Assembly: GCA_043762265.1 (NCBI GenBank)
Contig: JAYUMV010000355.1
Location: forward strand, 1 to 5,412
Source of the DNA: JANXLO01 sp043762265
Lineage (GTDB): Bacteria > Armatimonadota > Chthonomonadetes > Chthonomonadales > Chthonomonadaceae
Length of the DNA: 5,412 nucleotides
Direction: 5' to 3'
Below the pieces are notes generated by a model, which worked only from the letters and a program-made list of their open reading frames with translations, did no database searches and was not told the origin of the DNA. This document shows positions 1 to 5,412 of this stretch, in pieces. Numbering within the stretch: the first letter of the stretch is position 1; every line of letters begins with the position of its first letter. The position numbers and the translations under genes were made by a program.

Positions 1-1200
1 TGGCGCAACGCCCGCAGGCGGGTTCGCGTGAACCGCATCCGCAATCAACTGCGTCATGTGCTCGGGCGTGTCGGCATCCGCCAGGGCGGCAAAGCAGACA
101 CTCCTCTCTTTAGCGGCGGCAATAGCTCGCGCAACTTCCAGGACCAGACGAGTCTTTCCGGATCCGCCGGTCCCCGTCACTGTCAAGAGACGCGGGGCGT
201 ATGAATCGGGCGATGGAAGGAGACTGTCGCTTCTCATGGCAGGAGGCAGGGCAGGCAGAAGCAGCGCGTGCAACTGCTCAACCTCCTTTTCGCGACCGAA
301 AAACGGCGTGAGCGGTAATGGCAACGGGAAACGTGGAGAGAGAGGCGGGAAGGAGAGCGACACAGAGGAAGGTTCAACGGAAGGCTCCACCATCGCCTCC
401 GCATCCGATAGGGCAGTCGGAGAAGACACATCGGTGGAGGCTATCGACCCGCCCCTCTCCGCAGACGCGAAAAGAGCAGCGGCTAGATCACGCGACTCTG
501 CGGACGGTGCAGCGGCCAACTCCTGACGCAGCAGCAGGGTCAACCGCTCGAACTGCCGTCGGGCATCTGCCGGACGCTTCAGCGCGACCAGTAGCCGCAT
601 CAGGGAGAGGTTCGCATCTTCGTTCAGTGCGTCGAGATGCACCAGGCGCATGGCAAAGGGCAGCGCCTGCTCCGCCGCCTCTGCCGACAATAAGGCGACC
701 AACTCTTTCAGCGCGCTCCGCAGTTCCTCCGTCAGAAGTTCCCGCGCCTGCAGCGCCCAATCCATGTAGCTGCCGGGCAGCAGTTCCCCTGAAATCGCCT
801 CGACACCTTGCCGCAGAAACTGCGTTTTTATGCCTGGTTCATGCTGACGCCTTGCCTCCAGCAACATGGCGCGAAAATCGGCGACATCCGTGCGTACCGC
901 GCCGGGAACCAGTCCCACATGGGTGCGACTGGCCACCAGAACCGTCCCTCGTCCGACACCGGGCGGTTCCAACTGCTGTCGAAGCGAGGGCAGGGCCATG
1001 CGCAGATTGGAAAGCGGGCTGTCGCTTTCGTACCAGAACAGCTCTGCCAACTCTTCACGCCCATACTTATGTTCCGGATTCAGTGCCAGATAGGCCAGCA
1101 ACAACCCGGTCTTTTGCGTCCGGAAGCGCGAGATAACGCGTGCGCCCTGGCGCGCGATAAGGCTGCCGCACAGCGTAATATACCATGGTTCTTCGAGCAC
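1..1200 (-). CDS. AfsR/SARP-like transcriptional regulator, BTAD plus STAND-type ATPase (3' end beyond window)
   Basis: Exactly 400 codons are visible from a GTG start to the left edge with no stop, so the C-terminus lies outside the window. Residues about 1-95 look like an OmpR/SARP-type winged helix (segments TQKTGLLLAYLAL, REELAELFW, NLRMALPSLRQQL). Residues about 100-245 match a bacterial transcriptional activator domain (BTAD): DVADFRAMLLEA, ELLPGSYMDWALQARELL, then helical repeats ending ADARRQFERL. A Ser/Pro-rich linker (about 250-298) leads to FFGREKEVEQL (300-310), the entry motif of STAND/NB-ARC-type ATPases, and a Walker A loop GTGGSGKT (343-350). Known relatives are cytoplasmic DNA-binding regulators with nucleotide-dependent assembly and often C-terminal TPR repeats; that part is not visible. 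The GTG start is fixed by an in-frame TAA at 1216-1218 and a Shine-Dalgarno at 1208-1214. It follows the serine hydrolase gene after 71 nt and appears to have its own promoter. The regulated genes are unknown. Confidence 0.9.
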   Translation of the reverse strand, partial: MLEEPWYITLCGSLIARQGARVISRFRTQKTGLLLAYLALNPEHKYGREELAELFWYESDSPLSNLRMALPSLRQQLEPPGVGRGTVLVASRTHVGLVPGAVRTDVADFRAMLLEARRQHEPGIKTQFLRQGVEAISGELLPGSYMDWALQARELLTEELRSALKELVALLSAEAAEQALPFAMRLVHLDALNEDANLSLMRLLVALKRPADARRQFERLTLLLRQELAAAPSAESRDLAAALFASAERGGSIASTDVSSPTALSDAEAMVEPSVEPSSVSLSFPPLSPRFPLPLPLTPFFGREKEVEQLHALLLPALPPAMRSDSLLPSPDSYAPRLLTVTGTGGSGKTRLVLEVARAIAAAKERSVCFAALADADTPEHMTQLIADAVHANPPAGVAP

Positions 1201-1207
1201 AGTGGGA

Positions 1208-1214
1208 CCCTTCT
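1208..1214 (-). promoter_or_regulatory. Ribosome binding site of the BTAD regulator
   Basis: Read on the minus strand, AGAAGGG lies 7 nt before the GTG at 1200. It supports a GTG start. An in-frame TAA immediately upstream excludes any longer form, and the next in-frame ATG (codon 68) would delete most of the winged helix. The site directly abuts the 3' arm of an inverted repeat (1214-1240), so a hairpin in the mRNA could affect access to it. Confidence 0.8.
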
Positions 1215-1240
1215 CTTATTCGAATAGATCTCGAATAAGA
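1214..1240 (-). promoter_or_regulatory. Inverted repeat with SARP-like heptamer direct repeat; candidate operator or leader hairpin
   Basis: Two perfect 10-bp arms, TCTTATTCGA and TCGAATAAGA, flank a 7-nt spacer (arms 1231-1240 and 1214-1223). Within the same block the heptamer TATTCGA occurs twice in direct orientation (1231-1237 and 1220-1226), separated by GATC, giving an 11-bp period. SARP regulators are known to bind heptamer direct repeats with 4-bp spacers, with a TCGAG-like core. The gene just downstream encodes a protein with a SARP-like winged helix, so an autoregulatory site is plausible. The block lies 14 to 40 nt upstream of the GTG, probably inside the transcribed leader. That suggests repression or an RNA hairpin rather than classical activation. 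The repeats are seen directly; the role is inferred. Confidence 0.5.
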
Positions 1241-1270
1241 ACAGATTAGCCCAACCAAGCAGAGGTTGCG

Positions 1271-1279
1271 ATTATAGCA
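1271..1279 (-). promoter_or_regulatory. Extended -10 promoter element for the BTAD regulator
   Basis: Minus-strand TGCTATAAT is a perfect sigma-70-type TATAAT hexamer (1271-1276) preceded by the TGN extension. It overlaps the last Leu codon and the TAA stop of the serine hydrolase gene. No good -35 hexamer is seen 16-18 nt upstream, which is common for extended -10 promoters. Transcription would begin near 1264-1266, giving a leader of roughly 65 nt that contains the inverted repeat and the ribosome binding site. This would let the regulator be expressed apart from the upstream operon. It is a sequence match only, in a region that is also coding. Confidence 0.5.
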
Positions 1280-2096
1280 AAAGGAGCAGGCATTTGGCGA
1301 GCTGCGCGAGGGCGAGCAAGCCGGGGTTCTCCGCCGTCCACTGGATTTTGGTAAGTTGCTGACAGAAGAGCGCAAGCGCGAAGCGGCGACCATCGGGCGC
1401 CGTGACCACAGCGATATCGTTGCGCACGGCGTTGATGGCTCCGGTCTTGCCAGCGTATTTCCAGTCTTCCGGCAGATAGCGGGGAATGCTGTCGCGATAG
1501 TTCTGCTCCTCCATGATCTTCAGGATCTCCAAGTTGAGGCCAGGATCACCGATCTTGCCTTCGGCGAGCAGGAGCAGCAGTGCGAGCATTTCGGTCGGAG
1601 TCGTCATGCCGAGGCCGTACTCCCGACTGGCCTCGGTGTCCGGCGCATAGGATTTGCGATAGAGCGTGGTCAGGGGCAGTCCCAGGGTGCGCATCCGAGC
1701 ATTGATCGGCTCGACACCTACGCGCTCGATGATCATATTGGTCGCCGTATTGTCGGAGATGATCGTCATCAGCACACAGAGGTCGCGAATGGTCCACTCG
1801 GTTCCAGTCGTCAACTGCGTCAGCACGCCGGAACCGCCTACCTTCTCGGGCTCGGTCAGCATCCGTTTCTCGTTCCAATCGAGCAGACCCTCCTGCACGG
1901 CGAGTGCGACATGAACCAGAATCGGAAACTTGATGATGCTGGCGGTCTGGCAGCGATGGTCGGGTCGAAAAAAAAACTGCTTTCCGCTTTGCAGATCCTG
2001 AACCGCAAACGCGAGCAATCCTCCGCATTCGGCCTCGATGCGTTCGACGGTGGCCAGGGTCGGTGCATCCAGATTATGGGGTGCGTTTGCGGGCAA
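1272..2096 (-). CDS. Serine hydrolase of the class A beta-lactamase-like fold (no signal peptide)
   Basis: The product is 274 residues, close to the length of mature class A beta-lactamases. The penicillin-recognising serine-enzyme motifs are present in order: S53-I-I-K56 (SxxK nucleophile and base), S114-D115-N116 (SDN) and K217-T218-G219 (KTG, in YAGKTGAINAVRND). TTP at 165-167 marks the end of the omega-loop region. The ExxLN signature carrying the deacylating Glu of true beta-lactamases is not visible; D153, E155 and E159 are the only acids there. Hydrolysis of beta-lactams is therefore uncertain, and a peptidase, carboxypeptidase or esterase activity is equally possible. The start is TTG at 2096, with AAAGGG 7 nt upstream. 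An in-frame TGA at 2124-2126 leaves no room for a signal peptide, so the protein is predicted to be cytoplasmic unless exported unusually. It overlaps the 3' end of the NTP transferase gene by 23 nt, implying translational coupling. It ends in an odd Leu-rich tail (KCLLLLL). Confidence 0.85.
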   Translation of the reverse strand: MPANAPHNLDAPTLATVERIEAECGGLLAFAVQDLQSGKQFFFRPDHRCQTASIIKFPILVHVALAVQEGLLDWNEKRMLTEPEKVGGSGVLTQLTTGTEWTIRDLCVLMTIISDNTATNMIIERVGVEPINARMRTLGLPLTTLYRKSYAPDTEASREYGLGMTTPTEMLALLLLLAEGKIGDPGLNLEILKIMEEQNYRDSIPRYLPEDWKYAGKTGAINAVRNDIAVVTAPDGRRFALALFCQQLTKIQWTAENPGLLALAQLAKCLLLLL

Positions 2097-3162
2097 CAGG
2101 CTTCCCTTTCTGTGCGCTCGGCTTCACAGCCGCGCGCTTCTTCGCCGGACGGCGCACTTTCTTGCGGTTCGAAGCCCGTTTCTCCTCTTGCCCCAACACC
2201 ATTTCCGGCAGTTCGGCGAGCGTGCCTCCCGCATCGAGCATCTGAAAAATTTTAACCACGGCATTGTAGTCGGACGGCTTGTCAACGTCGGTGGCGATTT
2301 CGGGATAGGCGGAGACAAAGACGCGCGCTGGGCCAGCGAGCAACTGCGAGATGCGCTTTTCGAGCAACGGCAGTGTGAGCAGGCGCGGCATCAGGGTTTG
2401 GGAGAGGAGCAGGCGAAAAATCATGTCCCAGCCCAGCATATTGGCCAGGCGAAGCGGACTCTTCCGGGCGCGATAGGCATCGGCGATACGCTTCCTCTGG
2501 CTGATGATGAATTGCGGACGCGTCAACATCATATTACCGCCTGTCAGGCGCGCCTCTTTCAATTTGAGCGCGGTACGCTTCAGGCCAGGAAAGCGTGTAT
2601 AGCACCGGGAGACCGGAACTACCGGATAGATGATACTGGCGCCGCTCTCCATGGCCTTTTGAAGTGCGGCGGTCAGGAAGTCGGTCACCGCCTCACCTGT
2701 CAGAAAGGGCAGGTCGCAGGTGCAGATCAGCATAAAGGGCGATTCCCCGGTAACGACTGCGCCGGAGATGATGTTGGAAACAAAATCGCCTTTATCCGGC
2801 AGGCGTTCGTAGTATTGAGAGGGTGGAACTTTGCCAACGACGGTGATCTCCCCACAGATTTCGGATTCCCGCAACGCCTCCACTACCCGCAGCAGCATCG
2901 CCTTCCCACTGAGCTTAATGAGGGCTCGATTGCTGACTCCGGTAGCGGCTTCCATATCCATACTGGCCCGCCCACCTGCAAGAATGACAATCGGGACTCG
3001 CGGCAATGGTGGCCTATCGCTGACAACCTGCGTATTCTGGACAGCCGGAGTCTCGTCGCTCGACGGATCTACTCGAACCGGTAGGGTATCGTGGATCGAC
3101 TCCAGAGCGTCGATGGACTCACTCTCGTTCGGCGTCTCGTTAACCGGCGGCGTATCGCTCAT
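2074..3162 (-). CDS. MobA-like nucleotidyltransferase (GT-A fold) with basic C-terminal tail
   Basis: The product is 362 residues. Residues 1-55 are a Pro/Glu/Asp/Ser-rich, probably disordered leader. The nucleotidyltransferase core starts at PIVILAGGR (57-65), with N78-R-A-L and SGK (85-87) completing a degenerate nucleotide-binding signature. CTCDLPFL (147-154) supplies the metal-binding Asp (D150), and TDVDKPSDY (291-299) resembles the second metal site of MobA/GlmU-type enzymes. TGGN (207-210) resembles the sugar-nucleotide-family GGN motif. Residues 326-362 form a tail with 16 Lys/Arg plus many Ala and Pro. The family transfers NMP from an NTP to a phosphorylated or cofactor substrate; the substrate here is unknown. 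It lies directly after ispE, sharing an ATGA stop-start overlap, with GGAAGGG 8 nt before ATG 3162. That supports this start over a longer open frame reaching 3312. MobA or IspD identity cannot be assigned: the glycine-rich loop is atypical for both. Confidence 0.8.
   Translation of the reverse strand: MSDTPPVNETPNESESIDALESIHDTLPVRVDPSSDETPAVQNTQVVSDRPPLPRVPIVILAGGRASMDMEAATGVSNRALIKLSGKAMLLRVVEALRESEICGEITVVGKVPPSQYYERLPDKGDFVSNIISGAVVTGESPFMLICTCDLPFLTGEAVTDFLTAALQKAMESGASIIYPVVPVSRCYTRFPGLKRTALKLKEARLTGGNMMLTRPQFIISQRKRIADAYRARKSPLRLANMLGWDMIFRLLLSQTLMPRLLTLPLLEKRISQLLAGPARVFVSAYPEIATDVDKPSDYNAVVKIFQMLDAGGTLAELPEMVLGQEEKRASNRKKVRRPAKKRAAVKPSAQKGKPVARKRTP
2104..2109 (-). promoter_or_regulatory. 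Ribosome binding site deciding the TTG start of the serine hydrolase
   Basis: Minus-strand AAAGGG lies 7 nt before TTG 2096, inside the Lys/Arg-rich 3' end of the NTP transferase gene. Only nine in-frame codons separate the upstream TGA (2124-2126) from this TTG and none is ATG or GTG. A CTG at 2099 is the sole alternative, with less suitable spacing. Confidence 0.65.
3159..3162 (-). promoter_or_regulatory. ATGA stop-start overlap joining ispE and the NTP transferase gene
   Basis: On the minus strand the ATG of the NTP transferase (3162-3160) and the TGA of ispE (3161-3159) share two bases. A strong Shine-Dalgarno, GGAAGGG (3171-3177), lies inside the last codons of ispE. This arrangement is typical of translational coupling and shows that the two proteins are made from one transcript. 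Confidence 0.8.
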
Positions 3163-4100
3163 GAGGGGTTCCCTTCCAAAGGATCGGATTCGGCGCGGGT
3201 CAGGGACCGCGCGGTGGAGACGTAGGGATAGCGGCCTTGCAGTCGGTCTGCCACCTTTTGCGCGGTCGCGGCATCGGGGGCTATTCCGTAGAGCGCCGCG
3301 CCGCTGCCGCACAAGTGAGCCGTCAAGGCTCCCGCCATCATCAGTTCGTCATGCAGCCACGCAAGACGTGGGAAATGGGCAAAGACGGGCAGTTCGAAAT
3401 CGTTGCTTTGAAAAGCCAGCACGCGGTCCTGATCGTCGTCACGCAGCGCCTGTTCCAGTCGCCCGGTGGCACGATGTGAGGCACGCTCCTGAATCGCATC
3501 GAGTTGACCATAGGCCCATCCGGTCGAGACGCTCTCTTCCGGCTTGACGACGACCAGATGGCAAGGTGGGGCGTCCGGGAGGGCGGTCAGGTTCTCACCG
3601 CGTCCCCGCGCAATTGCGGTTCCGCCTATCAAAAAGAACGGCACATCGGAGCCTAGCGCCGCCGCGCAGTCATGCAGCGTGGATGCAGGCAAAGCGAGAC
3701 CCAACAAGGCATTGATCCCCAGCAAAGTTGCGGCCGCGTCGCTGCTGCCGCCGCCTAGCCCGGCCTGCGCGGGAATGCGTTTGACGAGATGCAGATCGAC
3801 GCCTCCCTCGATGCTGCCTCCGTTGGCCCCTGCGGCTGTCAGCGCAGACTGGGCCGCGCGATAGACCAGATTGGTCGCATCTGCCGGGATCTCTGCGGCG
3901 GCAGGGGCATCGCAGGTAAACCCGAGCCCAGGCTCCGGGCGTCGCGTCAGGGTCAGCGTGTCGTGCAGCGAGATGACCTGCATCACGGAAGCCATGCTAT
4001 GAAAGCCGTCGGCGCGTTTGCTGAACACGTCAAGCGTCAGATTGATTTTGGCGAAAGCGCGCACCGTCCGCGAGGAGGGCGTAAAAGGGTTGACATTCAT
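3159..4100 (-). CDS. ispE: 4-diphosphocytidyl-2-C-methyl-D-erythritol kinase (IspE)
   Basis: IspE is a cytoplasmic GHMP kinase. It phosphorylates the 2-hydroxyl of CDP-methylerythritol with ATP, a middle step of the MEP pathway to isopentenyl diphosphate. The product is 313 residues, somewhat longer than the E. coli enzyme. The family motifs are in order: AKINLTLDV (17-25) with the catalytic Lys K18; KRADGFHSM (28-36) in the substrate pocket; the ATP-binding loop IPAQAGLGGGSSDAAATL (109-126); LGSDVPFFL (149-157) with the catalytic Asp D152; and the C-terminal GHMP motif LCGSGAALYGI (263-273). ATG 4100 is preferred. A TTG at 4121 would add only seven residues and overlap the upstream stop. The ribosome binding site is weak (GAAAAA), suggesting coupling to the upstream gene, whose stop ends 7 nt away. 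All expected active-site residues are present, so the enzyme should be functional. Confidence 0.95.
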   Translation of the reverse strand: MNVNPFTPSSRTVRAFAKINLTLDVFSKRADGFHSMASVMQVISLHDTLTLTRRPEPGLGFTCDAPAAAEIPADATNLVYRAAQSALTAAGANGGSIEGGVDLHLVKRIPAQAGLGGGSSDAAATLLGINALLGLALPASTLHDCAAALGSDVPFFLIGGTAIARGRGENLTALPDAPPCHLVVVKPEESVSTGWAYGQLDAIQERASHRATGRLEQALRDDDQDRVLAFQSNDFELPVFAHFPRLAWLHDELMMAGALTAHLCGSGAALYGIAPDAATAQKVADRLQGRYPYVSTARSLTRAESDPLEGNPS

Positions 4101-4107
4101 AAGTTTT

Positions 4108-5412
4108 TCAGGGCAGCGCAAAGCGTTGCGCGTCGTGCACCGTATCGCTCGGCGCGTAAGCGAAGAATCGGAATGGGATTTCGAGGGTGGCTCCTGCGAG
4201 GATCAGGTCGCCACGGTCCAGGCTGCTCCAGGCGCCGCCAAGCGACGCGACCAAGCTGGAATTCCCCCCAGCAGCGGCGTCACTGGTCCAACCCTCCAGA
4301 GGAGCATGGGAGGGCCACGCAAGCCCAAACGTAATATTTCCGCGATGCGCGGCAACGAGGCGGGGTGCGTCGGGCACTGCCGGGTCGCCCGCAGGCAGTG
4401 CAATGGGTCGGCCATCGCCCCGGCCAAGCGCTCCCCCCGGCACATCGGTCTGGACCAGGAGGCCGGGCAGACGCACACCGAAGATTCGGGTGGTCTGACG
4501 GGCGGTCAGGCGGATTTTGCCTTCGATCACCCCGGTATCCCGATGCGTTGTCGCAATAAATTCGACTGCCCAGTGTGCGCCCATGGTGCCGGAGAGGGCC
4601 ATCGTTCCATCCTCTCGCCCTGCCCGCGCGGAGGACGCTTGCCAGCGGAAACGGTGCCACCAGGCTTTCTGTCCATCTTCACTGGAGAGAACCTCTAACA
4701 GCGGGTTGGAGGTTGCAAGGACGCGCCAGTTCGGGCCGTCTTTCGCGGCTAGCGATAAAACGGCGTCCTCGCCTATGGCATTCCGCACATGCAGGGAGAC
4801 ACGGTCGTTGGCAAGCCAGCCCTCACCGGAACGCGCGACGGCGATGGGGCCAGTGGCAGTGCCTGCACGAATACTGCCAAGATTAGGCGGAAAGGCAAAA
4901 TGGGGAATGGCAGCCAGCATGGCACGCGGTAGGTCGGTCAGAGCAACCGTCGGTGCGGCAGCCTTCAGAGGCGCTGCAACTCCGACCCCCGTTGGCGTAA
5001 CCTTGCCCGTAGAGACAGCTACCGGCCCCGGGGCATCGGTCGGCGTATTGCTCTGGATCATGACCGCCGTCAGCAGCTTGCCCTGCCCGCTGCTGGGCGC
5101 CAGTTGCCATCGAAACGCGACGCTCTGTCCAGGGGCGAGTTCGGGGAGGATCGGTTTGAGTTCGCCGGAGGTGTAGTCCAGCCCGACCAGAGTATAGCAG
5201 TAGAGACGCACGGAGTTGGCAGGCAACAGAGCGGTCCCGGCATTGCGCAAAATACAAAGGATGGGTACAGTTTCCGTACCGACGGCATAGCTCCGTTCCG
5301 CTCCGAAATACTCGACCCGCAGGTCCGGCTTCAGCGCACTCGCCTGCTGGCCCCCGACCGCCGTCTTCGGCGCATCCGGGACCGGCACGCCATTCTGCGC
5401 CACCGCCCGCCC
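4108..5412 (-). CDS. Probable exported protein with Ig/CARDB-like domain, function unknown (5' end beyond window)
   Basis: This frame is open from the right edge to a TGA at 4108-4110, giving 434 visible residues. A GTG at 5403 is in frame, but the codons before it are also open. The first residues, GRAVAQNG, resemble the end of a signal peptide with an AxA-type cleavage site. The true start is therefore probably outside the window, and the protein is probably exported. Counting from the GTG, residues about 25-118 (LRVEYFG, TVPILCILRNAGTALLPA, LAPGQSVAFRWQL) look like an Ig-fold CARDB or NPCBM-associated domain. An Ala/Pro/Thr-rich linker follows (about 119-155). The C-terminal half (about 185-431) is Trp- and Gly-rich with alternating hydrophobic strands, probably another beta-sandwich, and no family is recognised. 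No catalytic motif is evident. Its stop lies 7 nt before ispE, so the two are probably cotranscribed, but nothing ties its role to isoprenoid synthesis. Confidence 0.75.
   Translation of the reverse strand, partial: GRAVAQNGVPVPDAPKTAVGGQQASALKPDLRVEYFGAERSYAVGTETVPILCILRNAGTALLPANSVRLYCYTLVGLDYTSGELKPILPELAPGQSVAFRWQLAPSSGQGKLLTAVMIQSNTPTDAPGPVAVSTGKVTPTGVGVAAPLKAAAPTVALTDLPRAMLAAIPHFAFPPNLGSIRAGTATGPIAVARSGEGWLANDRVSLHVRNAIGEDAVLSLAAKDGPNWRVLATSNPLLEVLSSEDGQKAWWHRFRWQASSARAGREDGTMALSGTMGAHWAVEFIATTHRDTGVIEGKIRLTARQTTRIFGVRLPGLLVQTDVPGGALGRGDGRPIALPAGDPAVPDAPRLVAAHRGNITFGLAWPSHAPLEGWTSDAAAGGNSSLVASLGGAWSSLDRGDLILAGATLEIPFRFFAYAPSDTVHDAQRFALP

Noticed and set aside
318..1136. Long plus-strand open frame opposite the BTAD regulator
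   Set aside because: Its translation is Arg/Pro/Ala-rich with no recognisable domain, and it lies antisense to a 400-codon frame with clear winged-helix, BTAD and Walker A motifs.
1214..1240. Inverted repeat as a rho-independent terminator of the upstream operon
   Set aside because: The arms are AT-rich rather than GC-rich. The minus-strand sequence after the hairpin is GAAGGGTCCC with no T-run, and the reading after it is a ribosome binding site.
1356..2255. Plus-strand open frame of 299 codons opposite the serine hydrolase
   Set aside because: It is the reverse-strand shadow of a gene with intact SxxK, SDN and KTG motifs, has low-complexity composition and no family resemblance.
2038..3084. 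Plus-strand open frame of 348 codons opposite the NTP transferase
   Set aside because: It mirrors the minus-strand gene, which has coupled starts and conserved motifs; the plus-strand translation shows no domain.
2074..3162. Direct assignment as ispD or mobA
   Set aside because: The fold-level motifs fit, but the glycine-rich loop and the length with its two extensions do not match either family well enough for a gene name.
3163..3312. Fifty-residue N-terminal extension of the NTP transferase
   Set aside because: It would overlap the conserved 3' coding part of ispE, is Arg-rich and has no motif. The ATG at 3162 has an ideal Shine-Dalgarno and an ATGA overlap.
4101..4121. TTG start at 4121 for ispE
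   Set aside because: It lies inside the 3' end of the upstream gene and adds seven non-conserved residues. ATG 4100 lies just after the upstream stop and leaves the full kinase intact.
4018..4698. Plus-strand open frame of 226 codons spanning the ispE/exported-protein junction
   Set aside because: No recognisable motif, and it crosses two well-supported minus-strand genes.

Overview
The window reads as ordinary, compact bacterial chromosome. All five protein-coding genes lie on the minus strand, so transcription runs from high to low coordinates. The base composition is moderately GC-rich, Shine-Dalgarno sites are clear, and ATG, GTG and TTG starts are all used. An AfsR/SARP-like BTAD-ATPase regulator beside an ispE-centred gene string fits a free-living bacterium using the MEP isoprenoid pathway. 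The regulator's style, from memory, resembles Armatimonadota (Chthonomonas/Capsulimonas-type genomes). That placement is a low-to-moderate confidence inference and was not tested.

Layout in order of transcription: (1) 5412-4108, the C-terminal part of a probably exported protein with an Ig/CARDB-like beta domain, open at the right edge; (2) 4100-3159, ispE, the CDP-methylerythritol kinase; (3) 3162-2074, a MobA-like NTP transferase with an acidic N-terminal leader and a histone-H1-like basic tail; (4) 2096-1272, a serine hydrolase of the class A beta-lactamase fold with no signal peptide and no recognisable omega-loop ExxLN motif; (5) 1200-1, the N-terminal 400 residues of a large transcriptional regulator (winged helix, BTAD, P-loop ATPase), open at the left edge.

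Genes 1 to 4 form one tight operon: 7 nt between 1 and 2, an ATGA overlap between 2 and 3, and a 23-nt overlap between 3 and 4. Its promoter is outside the window. The only real intergenic gap is 71 nt (1201-1271), in front of the regulator. It holds a compact control region. A consensus extended -10 (TGCTATAAT) overlaps the stop codon of gene 4. It is followed by a 10-bp perfect inverted repeat that also contains two TATTCGA heptamers spaced 11 bp apart, the geometry known for SARP-family binding sites. A good ribosome binding site then precedes the GTG start. This possible autoregulatory site is the most interesting signal here. No RNA genes, CRISPR arrays, insertion sequences or convincing terminators were seen, and no clearly new multi-gene system was found.
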